A DNA stretch of 64,000 nt from Sipunculus nudus. Its lineage: Eukaryota; Annelida; Sipuncula; Golfingiida; Sipunculidae. Where the stretch lies: assembly GCA_026874595.1 (NCBI GenBank), contig CM049319.1, forward strand, positions 5,298,601-5,362,600, written 5' to 3'. The notes beneath the pieces are model-generated. The model searched no databases. It saw only the letters and a program-made list of their open reading frames with translations, and was not told the origin of the DNA. This document shows, one piece after another, positions 12,201-21,800 of the stretch. The position numbers were made by a program, and so were the translations under genes. Positions within the stretch are counted from its first letter, which is position 1. Every line of letters starts with the position of its first letter.

Positions 12201-12822
12201 ATTCATCTGGAAACAAAGAACTTTCCTTGCCTGTGCTAAGTGGTTTGTTTGTGGCGGCATTCAGCATGTAAGAGGACGAGTGATAAGTTGCACTTTGTTT
12301 TTGAGCACTCTCAAATGATCTGGCTTGATCAAAAGCAGTCTGCAGTGTCAGAGTTGTGTTCTCTAGAAGCCTTTGGCATATGGAATTAGACTGTAGTCCA
12401 TTAATGAAGGCATCACGAATATAGTCATTCCGGTTTTGATCTGCATCTACGGCCTGAAAATTACATTCTTTACTCAGTGACTTCAGAACTTGCATATATG
12501 CATCAAGGCTTTCAGTAGCCTCCTGGCGTCTAGTGGCAAGAACATGACGTGCAAATACCTCATTTTTAGGTTTCACGTATAGGGTGTTAAGCATTTTTAT
12601 TGCGGCAGTATATGTTTCAGCCTCAGCAATAAAATCGAACACGTCAGCAGATATATAGTTTATAAGAGTTTTGAGTTTCATGATTTCGATGTCTGTCCCC
12701 TTTTCGGGTTTAATGACCCCAATAAAGTTTTCAAAAGTTCTGTAAAAGTGGGTCCATCGTTTGGCTGCTTCTGGGTGAGACGGGTCAATTTCAAACACTT
12801 GAGGACGTAGCAGGCGTTCCAT
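9208..12822 (-). CDS. gag-pol polyprotein of inner Ty3/gypsy element
   Basis: 1204 residues in a single uninterrupted frame. Order: gag matrix/capsid-like helices (1-180); two CCHC zinc knuckles (CFFCGNPRHPRSRC and CHRCQKKGHFSKVC, about 225-260); aspartic protease (LLDTGSSDSYID, about 305); reverse transcriptase (FTTLDLKSAYHQVP, then FGVTNGVAAFQ, active-site box YVDN instead of YxDD); RNase H (VETDASEFAIAATL); integrase with an HHCC-type finger (HESLCHPG, CSSCPVC) and the DDE residues of NIDFKGPL, SDRGTAF and GQTERYNG. No chromodomain is evident at the C-terminus. There is no envelope gene. The start Met is chosen because its A is the last base of the primer-binding duplex, 16 bp from the LTR, and no earlier in-frame Met exists inside the element. 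The second RT Asp replaced by Asn is unusual, but the rest of the frame looks functional. Confidence 0.93.
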   Translation of the reverse strand: MERLLRPQVFEIDPSHPEAAKRWTHFYRTFENFIGVIKPEKGTDIEIMKLKTLINYISADVFDFIAEAETYTAAIKMLNTLYVKPKNEVFARHVLATRRQEATESLDAYMQVLKSLSKECNFQAVDADQNRNDYIRDAFINGLQSNSICQRLLENTTLTLQTAFDQARSFESAQKQSATYHSSSYMLNAATNKPLSTGKESSLFPDECDSRPSDNLMAAATNKSSCFFCGNPRHPRSRCPARDEVCHRCQKKGHFSKVCRSAPSKNASAIVPSTLATVTATTGTSNLQRTLVKCKLNGQYETVVLLDTGSSDSYIDTELVKQLNIDLIPCLSKVKMADSSLNVDIEGYCYVTVSLLGQEYTQVKLLVLKSLCAPVLLGHDFLGQHSSLEVAFGGSRPPLRLNSVTPASVSAPPLFKHLTADCHPIAVKSRRFSEEDRNFIRQEVNRLLEHKIIEHSESPWRAQVLVTKDERHKKRMVVDYSQTINRFTQLDAYPLPRIDEMIENIAQFRIFTTLDLKSAYHQVPILEQEKHFTGFEADGKLYQFTRIPFGVTNGVAAFQRTIDNIIAENKLCGTYAYVDNVTVCGMNQQEHDDNLQKFLQVANQKKLEFNETKTVYSTETLNILGYTVSHGSYRPDPERLRPLLELPLPQTKKELERVLGMFSYYAQWIQNFSTKVHPLVSSQSFPLAKEAVEAFRALKQDISSAVVVTVDRDVPLVVETDASEFAIAATLNQNGRPVAFFSRTLNASERRHPAVEKEAYAIVEALRKWKHYLLGNHFQLVTDQRSVSFMFDKQNRGKIKNEKLQRWRIELASYSYDIVYRSGEKNVAPDTFSRIQCSMVTSDEKTLKHLHESLCHPGVTRMIHFVKCRNLPYSVDDIRKLCSSCPVCAELKPRYQKFQGKLVKATQPLERLNIDFKGPLPSSTKNRYLLVVIDEYSRFPWAYPCPNVDADSVIKCLTSLFSTFGLPAYIHSDRGTAFMSSELTNFLHSRGVATSRTTAYNPQGNGQTERYNGVIWKAVNLALRSHDLPVAAWEHMLPDVLHSLRSLLCTATNATPHERMFGHQRRSVSGSSVPTWLTKPGKVLLRRHVRASKYEPLVEEVDLLQAANPAYAYVRLPDGRETTVSVRHLAPRGDPSPSTVGNEESALPDVTDRDHESANKDAVTPSAPVTAQPETLTPFLQTEQSVNFPADSVPARCTRSGREY

Positions 12823-12837
12823 TTCTGATGATTAAAT
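12822..12837 (-). promoter_or_regulatory. predicted self-primer binding site
   Basis: Sense strand ATTTAATCATCAGAAA directly after the 5' LTR. It is not a tRNA 3'-end complement (no TGG start). Its last 15 nt are the exact reverse complement of LTR positions 12897-12911. The gag-pol ATG overlaps its last base. In Tf1 and sushi-type elements the 5' end of the RNA folds onto such a site and primes reverse transcription. Confidence 0.75.
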
Positions 12838-13026
12838 TGTGGTGATTGAGAAGTAACAAGGATAGCTCAAATTCACTCTTGAACCCTAGTGTAGGCTTTA
12901 ATCATCAGAAAACTGAACATATGACCTACAAAGAAAGAAACAAAAAACTACTACTACTACTACACATGCACAAGAAACAAAAAACTACAATGACTGCATA
13001 GAAATGAGTTCATACAGGTCACAACA
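12838..13026 (-). repeat. 5' LTR of inner Ty3/gypsy with predicted RNA start
   Basis: 189 bp. In the sense direction an initiator-like TCAGTT lies at 12916-12911. If the RNA starts at its A (12914), the first bases run into TTTCTGATGATTAAA, the 15-nt complement of the primer-binding site, leaving an R-U5 of about 77 nt. Target duplication GGCTG follows at 13027-13031. Confidence 0.9.
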
Positions 13027-14091
13027 GGCTGCGTCCTCCTTTGGCCCCCATCTGAAGTGCGTGTCTTTGTGCGTCAGTTTTCTGAGTGGCGCCGTTAAAG
13101 AAGAAAACTTAGGGATGAATTTTGACAGATATCCAACCATGCCTAAGAAACTCCTCACTGCACTTTTAGACTGTGGGCTAGCACATTCGTGAATAGCTCT
13201 CACCTTATCCGGAGCTGGTTTCAAACCTTCATTTGTGAAATTGTAGCCATAGAAATCAATAGTCTGTTTGCCAAATTCCACCTTGTCAAGGTTAAATGTC
13301 ACACCGTAATCAGATGCTCTCTGCAGCACCTTTTCTAATATCTCATCATGTTCTGCTTGATCTCGACCACCTATGAGGATGTCATTTCTCTGGTTCAAGC
13401 ATCTTGGTATATCACCAAATATTTTGTACACAGCTTCATCAAAGATGTCCTGTGATGCTTTGGCCCCAAATATTAGTCGTTTTGGTCTCATGTTTCCCCA
13501 TGGGGTGCTGAATGTTGCTACATTTCTAGAATCAGGGTCAAGCAAGAGCTGGTGGTATCCCTGGCGCATATCAAGTTTTGTCCAGATTCGGCAATCATGA
13601 AACTTATGAGTGAAATCCTCAACTGCAGGTGCTTGTACAATTCTGGTTCGTTCCATTGATTTATTTGGCACTCTCAAATCAACACTCGCTCGAATCATAT
13701 GTGGCTCTAGCTTATCTTTTTCTATATTTGTGAACTTTGGTTTTGGTTGAACGACCAGCGGTGAACACCAAGTCACTGGCTCCCCCTCTGGGACTGGCTT
13801 GATCTAGCCACCTTTTCAGGGTTCTTTAAGGTGATATGGCACCTGCATGGGTTTCTGTGCTGCTGGTGCTGCCGCTTGTTTCATTTGAAAATGGCCATAG
13901 AATTCACAATCATTCTTGTGATCTCTAATCTTTCCAATACCCTTAAATACCTTGGGGTATTTATCAATAATATCACGCATCGTCTGTTGATTAGGTTGCC
14001 CACTGTTGATATTCTTAATTCGGAGGTCATTTGTGTCTGCGAATGATCCATCCTCCTTTATTTTCATCATGCCTAACTGAACAAGTGTCTC
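13027..14091 (-). pseudogene. outer Ty3/gypsy pol, reverse transcriptase part
   Basis: Same frame as the upstream gag-protease part. It contains the segment before RT (DIIDKYPKVFKGIGKI), two stops close together near 13803-13818, then RT motifs WTKLDMRQGYHQ and FGAKASQDIF, and the active-site region QRNDILIGG. In the last, the first catalytic Asp position is Asn, so polymerase activity is probably lost. It ends with the thumb/connection (GYLSKFIPKFSSLTAPL) at the inner-element insertion and continues at 8871. Confidence 0.9.
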
Positions 14092-15390
14092 TCAGCATAG
14101 CAATGGTGGTGATGTCATTCGTCCTTTTATTACCACAAACTTTGTCGGAATACCACACGTGACATTTCTGACAGTTGTTTGAAAAATACCCTTAACTGGT
14201 AACTGGGTTTGCAAGTTTTGTAACTTAATTTCACTGTCTAGTAGTTCTGGCACATCTCTAGCTCTGTGTTGTAGTGCCTTGAACTGATGTTCATCCATTA
14301 TGTTAATATCTGCACCACTATCTGGTTCAATCCATACTTTAACATCTTGTATGTGTACTGGAATTGTTTTGTTCCAGGTTTGTTCATCTCCAATCTGTCT
14401 CACTTTCTTTACATCATTCAAGTGTCTCACTGTGGGTTCAAAATAAACATCATCTGAACTGGTAGATTCCTGTTCATATGTATCCTCAGTTTTTCTCACT
14501 CGATTAGGTTTTGACTGTTGCTTGTAATGTTGTTTTTGATGTTGTCCTTTTCTATTCTGCCCTGTTCCCTGTTCAACATTTTGGCATACACTTGCAAAGT
14601 GGTTTTTCCGACCACACTTATGACAAATTTTACCATATGCTGGGCAGTTTTGTCCTTTCTGGTGCACACCTGAGAGTCCACAACACTTGCATGGTTTCTT
14701 GCTAGCTGTCTGATTATGTGTAGGTGTATAATCTCTCCTGTATCTGTTTCTTTTAGCTGTGCTATTGCTTTGCTTTCTGTGTTGCTGTGTGCGAGCGACA
14801 TATTGTTCATTTGCTGATGATGTCATCTCCCTCATTTGGAGAGACACGTCCTCCATCTGTGAAGCTTCTGTTAAAAACTGATTTAAGTCCCATTTCTTAC
14901 TGATAGCTTTCTGGACTAAATGTTTATTATCAGTTGTCTGTATGAGATGTTCTAGTATCCCCTCATCACAGTTATCTCCGAATTCACACTCTATTGCTTG
15001 ATCTCTAAGTCGGGCAGCATAAGCACTGGTGGTCTCGGTTTTATTTGGCTTCAATTTCAAGAATAATTACCGTGCATGGTGTTTATTTTTCTTGGGCAGA
15101 AAGTGTTCATTTAGCTTTTTTCTCAGAATGCTGTACTCGTCTGTGCCTTCTCCATCTGGCAGGCTACGCTCTAATCTGGCGAGTTCTTTACCCCCATAGA
15201 TGATTAGTGCATCCTTCTTATCTAAGGGGTCCGTGATTTTGAAGAATCTGAACTCTCTCTCGATCCCCTCTAACCACTCCTCCCAGGCTTTACCGGCCGC
15301 TATGGGTTCATCAGGAAGTATAAATGGCGGGGACCTGAGGCTACGAGTGTCCGCTATGATACAAGTGGCTGCCGCCTGAGATTGTGACAT
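14092..15390 (-). pseudogene. outer Ty3/gypsy gag and protease
   Basis: Starts with Met at 15390, just after the primer-binding site. A 107-codon gag part ends at a stop at about 15067. The same frame resumes at once (LKLKPNKTETTSAYAARLRDQ), so this is a nonsense change within gag. Cysteine-rich zinc knuckles follow (CKCCGLSGVH, then CHKCGRKNHFASVC). The protease has the active-site DSGAD (WIEPDSGADINIM). A second stop at 14092-14094 interrupts the join to RT, again without a frame change. Whether either stop was a natural suppression site cannot be told from one copy. Confidence 0.88.
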
Positions 15391-15430
15391 GGCTGCTAAT
15401 CACACGAAAAGAATATGAACAGTCCTACCT

Positions 15431-15444
15431 CTGTCCGTCGCCAA
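15431..15444 (-). promoter_or_regulatory. primer-binding site of outer Ty3/gypsy
   Basis: Sense strand TTGGCGACGGACAG directly after the 5' LTR. The TGGCG start is typical of tRNA-primed LTR elements. The donor tRNA was not identified. It contrasts with the inner element. Confidence 0.7.
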
Positions 15445-15627
15445 TGATATATCTGTAACAACAGTCTGTGCTTGGGAAATATCTGTTTATTTCCATGTAC
15501 ATCAGTGCATGCAACATGGGACCAGCATGGTCTCAAGCTAACGTAAACTGGTCGTATCTGATTTCCGGTTGTCGCAATTCTGTAATGGAATTTACGGTTA
15601 CCCTGCATTTAACTCGTGGATATAACA
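15445..15627 (-). repeat. 5' LTR of outer Ty3/gypsy
   Basis: 183 bp, the partner of 4076-4258. Followed on the plus strand by the GCCAG target duplication (15628-15632). Confidence 0.93.
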
Positions 15628-15632
15628 GCCAG

Positions 15633-17357
15633 TTCACCAACATTTTAGAAAGATCTGCAGAATAATGGCATGATTTATTTGGCCATATGTGTTTAACCAT
15701 GTAAAGGCTTGTTGACACAGAATGCTGCACTCGCCTTGCTCCGCTGCAGGAAATGTTGCGTAAATGCAGATGCACAGGGGTGTCCACAACAAACGCCACA
15801 CTGTGAAGCGCTGCATTCAGAATAGCATTTGTAGCGCTGCTGGGCGTGATGCAGCGTTTGGTGTGACCAGGCCTTAATGTAGGAGAAAGGTATGTGTGCG
15901 TAACAAACGCGTGACGCACAAATACCATTACTACTGTGATGTCATCCCTAAAATCATCAGATGGATCTAGTTTTAGATTGTCAGCTCAGGTCTTCAGTGA
16001 TATGTTGCAAGACTGTACATTTTATGTATATTATTTTGCTTTTAGATAATTGACATATTTGTCTTATTTACCCCTGAGGTATATGAAGGTAAGCTTTAGT
16101 GTATTTTATAAAAAATATAAGGAAAAAACAGATGGACAGGGGTAGTGGAGTGGAGTAAAGTGTTTATATTTATTGTAATTTCATGATTGATCATCAGTAA
16201 AGAAATTGATGCTGATGATTACAAAGATCACTCCCAGGGCATTCGTTAGACTATATACTCTTAATAGTCTTAATTACTCTTATCAAATAAAAGGTCATAT
16301 AACACTTCCACATTGTTCCCTCTTCATTGACCTATTTTGACATCAAGCCTTTATTGTTGTTATTGTATCCACAACTGTTCACGACACTCCATTGATGTAG
16401 AGCAGCAGAGCGAATCGGAATAAAGTTTCTTGGGACGAAACAAATTATATTGTTGCCATGTATACATTGCCAGCAAAATGGACACCAGCCTGACGAGGAG
16501 CGGGCAGGGTCAATGTTGTTACATTTCATTTGACTGACAGCTAACTGGCCTGGCAACCTGTCTGCATATTGCCCTGTGCAAGGGTGGTGTCAGGCCTTTC
16601 TTTGAGAGCCTGTGGCCTACACACAAAAAATCATACTTACCAAAGAATGACATAATATTTAAATAAAATTTAGCTAAGTTGAAGACATTTAATCAGAGTA
16701 AAAGTGGCATTTGTTGTATTGCTGCAGTTGCAATAAAATGATTTGGGCAACATTTAGTATTTAAGTGACAAAATATTTAGATTTAACCCCAGAGGAGGTG
16801 GCTCAATATGTTTCCAAGTTTTGTCCTTAAAGTTTGTTGTTATTGGTACATTATGGGCCCAAATATTTCAAAATTTAGTTTTAGTAATAATACATGGGTG
16901 TATATTTGTGTGTACATGTACATGTCTATATAGACTTTAAGCTCATTGGATTATTTGCATTATAAGATTACTTGAGAGAAGATTACTGGTAGGTCCAAAG
17001 CTACTCAGTGCAGAATGACTTTAACATCACAAGTCACTCTTATTGGATTGGATTCTAAATATTTCTGTGAACTTAAGAGTTTGGTGACTTTACAATGAGT
17101 ATGTCTGGTTTTTAAAGCCTCTCTTTCTTGAAATTCATTTGCTTTGAAAGTGAGTCTGGAGATTACAGGTACAGGTAATGTGCACAATGAAGTTTTAAGC
17201 TCTAAATTACTTGAGTCTCAATGCTCAGTTACAAATTAACTGTACAGTATCCACTTTACCCACTCCCCCCTCTTCAACTGCAAATGTGTGGAGTGCATTG
17301 TTTTAGGTACCCCAGGTGTGCAGTGATGCACTTCTGCCTACACCTTGCCTGAATCAG
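15633..17357 (+). other. sequence upstream of RFWD3; possible first exons and promoter
   Basis: No long frame. 15720-15880 is GC-richer, with GCAGCG-type repeats ending TGACCAGGCCTTA, perhaps one end of an old DNA transposon. A possible 43-bp coding exon lies at 16046-16088: the strong acceptor TTATTTTGCTTTTAG precedes it, GTAAGC follows, it is open, and it ends in the phase needed for the candidate exon at 17358. Its peptide ends FTPEVYE. The transcription start of RFWD3 was not located. Confidence 0.3.
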
Positions 17358-17426
17358 AAAATTCATCCAGTTTTGATGAAGCCAGTGAGAGTGAGAAAGC
17401 GTGGGTTACATCGGGAGAGTTTATAG
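17358..17426 (+). CDS. RFWD3: probable 5' coding exon of RFWD3
   Basis: 69 bp, phase 1 at both ends, with acceptor CCTGAATCAG and donor GTAGGT. It reads NSSSFDEASESEKAWVTSGE. Spliced to 18775 it stays in frame through the ATG at 18801. Vertebrate RFWD3 has a serine/acid-rich stretch shortly before the region that matches VIILDDD here, which fits this exon. The true start codon would then lie further upstream. Support is splice signals plus composition only. Confidence 0.45.
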   Translation, partial: KIHPVLMKPVRVRKRGLHRESL

Positions 17427-18774
17427 GTAGGTATTGTTTTTATCTGCCAGTCCTCCAGTTGAAAAAAAACAAGTCCTATTATAGTGTAATCGTTGACCCA
17501 ATCAGTGCAAATTTCAGAAAAAAATGTATTTATATGGTGCATGTATCAGTGTGTTGAGATGACTTGTGGCAACTGTATTAAGGTTTCTCTTTTAAATGTT
17601 TAATATTAGATGGGTAATTAGTATCATTCTGGCATTTGCAGACACTAGCCATGTAACTTAAACTCTGCTATTGACATGTTACATGTAGAATGTTTACAGT
17701 TCCTGTTTTCTGTCACATGTTTTAGATTCAGATGTGTTCATGGGGCTTTTAATTAAAAAAACTATGTTAATTATCAATTTCTTAAACTGTGAGAACTGAA
17801 CATAATTTTGCAAGAAAAAGTGCAGATTTAAAAGACCGCTATAAATAATAATTTAATATAACTTTAAACTATACTTGATCAGATATGGATATGTGAAGAA
17901 ATATCCATATATATTATAAATAACAATAAAAGTGAGAAAAGAATATAAGTAAGTCCTTAGAGGTTTTCTTCCTTAATTGCATTTCTTTGTCAACAGGTTT
18001 TATTTTAAGCCATTGAGCACTGCTGCAACTGAGTATTTCTTAATACTGACACAGTTGTATAGTAGGTATCTGATGTCATAATCCATAAAGACTGGGTAAC
18101 TTGAGTCATTGAAAATTCTCTATTAGGCTGACTGAGTCTCTTTCATACTCTTCTCTTGTAACGGGTTTGTATATGGTAGGCTTTACACACACATGCCACC
18201 CCCCACCCCACCAAACTGAATGTACTGCCAACATATGGGATCATTGCCTTATTGTAGTAATTGCAAATGCTAGGTTTATGGACTTCTGTTTCTCCAAGTT
18301 TCAGTCCATTGTGAAGTATATTAGTTCAGATCACTCATTTGCTTGATTAATATTTAGAAGACTGCATGGGCAATTGTTATTGACCAGTTAATGTTTTATT
18401 ATGGCTTTAACCATAAATTACTGAAACAAATATAAACATTACATGGTATGAACTATTATGAAACTTTATATAATATAGTGTATGTCACACTATATTATTT
18501 TCTTATATTTTTAGGGATCTTTGATTTATTTTGTATTTGCAATTGTGTGTGCATTTCCTTATTGGTAGAGTATGCTTGATATATATTCATAATAATTTGG
18601 AAATTTATTATCTATAAAAACAGTGATCAGGTAGGACAACATTTGATCCACCTTACATTATAGACAGAATCTGTCATATCTAGCCTGAGAAACCTCACAG
18701 TACTATGTTCTACTAATGGCTGATGTTGGCCCTGACTCAGGACTGGTGACCTTTTTGTTGTTTATGTGGTTCAG

Positions 18775-18869
18775 GGGCTGCCCATCACAGATGGCTCAGC
18801 ATGTCCAGTGGCGTGATAATCCTAGATGACGATAACAGTGTCACTGCTCCAGGACGTCCAGGCAGCCAG
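18775..18869 (+). CDS. RFWD3: RFWD3 exon 1 (contains first usable ATG)
   Basis: Acceptor GTTTATGTGGTTCAG, donor GTAATG. Peptide from 18801 is [20 protein letters not shown]. The 26 bases before the ATG are also open in frame with the candidate exon at 17358, so this ATG may be internal. An out-of-frame ATG at 18791 stops quickly. Confidence 0.8.
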
Positions 18870-21800
18870 GTAATGTTCTTCTTCATCTAACCCCCAGCGC
18901 CATCTAGTGATGATTAATAAACATTCAAACATGCAGGGTAAAAATATTAGGCCTGTGACTTGTGATGAGCCTTAGGATAGATTTGATAATCGACTCTCAT
19001 ACCTTTCATTCAATTCTCGAATTCAGTATTTACTTTGTGGTAAATTAAATAGTCTCCTTTTATTTAAAAGCAAACATTTTACCACCATGTATGTAGGTTT
19101 ATTTTAAAAAGTAAAATAAAAACAAGTTTATCTCCACCATCCTTTTCTGAGTGAGTTGAATGGTCTAAAGGTGAGTGTTGTAAGTAGATATAGGGCAAAT
19201 GCACAATAAATAGTCTCAGCAAGACGGTGTGCTCTGTCAAATTTGACAGCTCACACAGCCCGTGTGGTATAAATGCAGAAAAGAAACAATAATCAAAAGG
19301 AATAAATTCTGAGGTTACAGTCAATTACAGTTTAATCGAGGGGTTACAATTCAATGCAACATTTATTCAGTGCATTTTTAACCCCTAGAAATAGGCTATA
19401 TATACAGCTTGGAAATTGAAGTGTCTTGTAAAAACTAAGCATACATCATGTCTGGTTGATCATGCACCACAAAAAGAACTACCACCATTTATGGGGATGG
19501 TTGGCTTTTATGTTACCGTGTAGTGTCATCTTTTCATTTTGTTTATCAGCAATATTTGATATTTCCATAACATTTGGCTATTTCTTTTTACCTTTAACCA
19601 TCTGCCTCTCTTTAATTTGAAAAAATGTCTTATGCTTGTTTTTTGTTCCCCGTTTCTGTGGACGGGGAACATTGATTTAGGTTTTTCTGTCTGTCCCTCT
19701 GTCTCTCCGTCTGTCAGGTTTGTTTCGGTGCAATAACTTTCCTAAATATTATCCAGTTTCATTCAGATTTGGGTTAGTAATTGCTCTCATGCATACCTTG
19801 GTTGGGATAGGTTTTGGAGTGTTTATCTGGAAAATAATTCTCTCCAGGTCAAAATCAAAATTCTAAAACTTTGTTCCAAATTCTCAATGTGTTTTAGTTT
19901 TTATGTTCCTCTGCAGATGTCTCAACATGTCATAGTGGATAGACTGGCCCAGTCCGTGAAAAAGTTATGACTTAATTGTTGCTTCTGACAGAGAAATCAA
20001 ATGTTCCTGCATTGTATCGCACTTAGTATCATTACCACCATCTTGTGGCAATTCATATAACTAATTTACCACTATCTGACCCTCTTATTTCTGAAAGTCA
20101 TGGCCAGTTGCTGGATGATCAGCGCCACACATCACCGCCTCACTAAACTAAGGTCTTTTTTTTAGTGACATCAGCAGTGGTCTTTCCCAGAATCTTTTTC
20201 AAAACCAGCATGGTTCATTAAGTCATCGCCTATTCTGGGCTTCTAATTTGCTACTAATATTTCCATTTAATTAGTCTTAATGTTTTTTTGGCCGTGGCTT
20301 ACGTTTAGTTTTGCAAGACTTGAAAACACTATAACCCTCCGCCTCAGTGTTAACTCTTGACTGTAGGCCTAACAAACTCTGGCACAGCCAATCAGCTTGA
20401 GATATTTAGGTGCACACGCAACAGGCGCAGTCAAAAGGTACTGGCTGACTGAAACGATCACGATTTGGAAGTCACAATTTGACAGTTAATACACAGGTTC
20501 AGACAAATGCTGCCAGCTGCTCTAGTCATCTCGTCAAATTTACTGGACCTATCAGTACAAAATTGTTGCGACAGAGTCTACAATATGCACTTACATTTGG
20601 CCCATGGACCATAATATTTGTTAAGCAGAGATACATCATAGGAGACGAAGGTCTATGTGTGGAATGCCTGAATACATGATTTCAGTGTGAATGTTACCAA
20701 GCAGGTAAGCGGGTCAAACTATTGGACCGCTGTTGGCATTCTCATAGCAACGATGCTGCTCACATGAGGCATGACAGCCTGAAATGTAAATATGGAGGAA
20801 TCGTCAGGTCTTCAAAGAGCCTTATGACACCTTAATTTATGCAAATATCATGGATTCACCATACAGACTTTACAGGGCTTTACTGATAAGAGCTGGCACT
20901 GAGTTAAGTCTATCGGTGCATGGAATCACGTTTAATTTTAAGCATTTTATTAGTAATCGCAAATCCTAACCCAGGCAGGGCTAAATAGTGGATTTTGGTC
21001 CTATTTCTCAATTTATAGTTTTTCATGTTTGCCTGCAGATGTATCCACATGTCAGTGGTTCTGTTTAAGTTTTTTTAGTTGTGCCCTCAAGATTTTCTTC
21101 ACATGTCATAATTTTGGTTGTTTATCAAGCATGAAAGACAACAAGAGCCTAAAGCGGGGGACATTAATTCCACTAATTTGCTTGTTTTTTCAGCCTCTAC
21201 CTGCACTGCCACAGTTGACAGAAATCCGAGGGTCCCCTGACATCTTTGATGGGGATGATGACAGCGACAATCAGTCCACAGCTTCCACAGTGCTGGGGGT
21301 TCAGGTAACTTATTACTTGCTGAATTATTTTCACAGACTTATGGGGCCTTGACTCAGATTTAAGTTCAACAAACTCGGACTCAGTTTCAGGTTATTTTAA
21401 ATTGTCTTTTGTCTCTGCTACCAGTTCAGATCGGAGTAACATATTCTGATCATTAAAGTGAGATGATGGGAGAATGTGAGGTAAAAGGAAAGAATGAAAT
21501 TGTAAACCCATGAAGTTCTTGCAAAGCAGCTCATCAAGACTTATAATGTGATAAATTTATTGATGAATATTAATATTCAGCAGGTACACTTAGCTGTCTT
21601 TGAATACCATTTGTTAAGATTTTCTATAATGCAGGGTGAAGAGCCAATAGAGATTGATGATGACGTGTCAGATAATCCAAGTAGGCCAGCATCACCAGTG
21701 CCTCCTACTGGAACACCAGATGAACTACAAGCTCAGACACCAGATGGTGCTGACAGTGCACCTGGTGACCCATCCCCAGCAACAACAGGTGCTGCCCCCC

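Larger units (their letters stand above)
8872..13026 (-). mobile_element. inner Ty3/gypsy retrotransposon, intact, young, predicted self-primed
   Basis: 4155 bp on the minus strand. The LTRs (8872-9059, 188 bp; 12838-13026, 189 bp) are identical except for one A in a homopolymer run. They begin TGTTGTGACC and end CACCACA in the sense direction. The target duplication GGCTG lies at 8867-8871 and 13027-13031 and interrupts the RT of the outer element. A polypurine tract AGAGGGGGAAAA adjoins the 3' LTR (9060-9071). One open frame covers gag, protease, RT, RNase H and integrase. There is no tRNA-type primer site. The sequence next to the 5' LTR is an exact complement of part of the LTR itself. 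Near-identical LTRs and an unbroken frame point to very recent insertion. Confidence 0.95.
4076..15627 (-). mobile_element. outer Ty3/gypsy LTR retrotransposon, decayed and multiply interrupted
   Basis: Minus-strand element bounded by 183-bp LTRs (15445-15627 is the 5' LTR, 4076-4258 the 3' LTR). The LTRs start TGT and end CA in the sense direction, and GCCAG is duplicated at 4071-4075 and 15628-15632. Just inside the 5' LTR is TTGGCGACGGACAG (15444 down to 15431), a normal tRNA-type primer-binding site. Just inside the 3' LTR is a purine tract (4259-4274). Without the nested insertions its length is about 5.0 kb. The LTRs differ at 5 of 183 sites. The coding region runs gag, protease, reverse transcriptase, RNase H, integrase, and carries in-frame stops, a 1-nt deletion and a damaged RT active site. 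The copy therefore cannot move on its own. Confidence 0.93.

Noticed and set aside
4076..13026. Endogenous retrovirus with an envelope gene
   Set aside because: Neither gypsy element has a third open frame after integrase. Both are LTR retrotransposons without a visible envelope.
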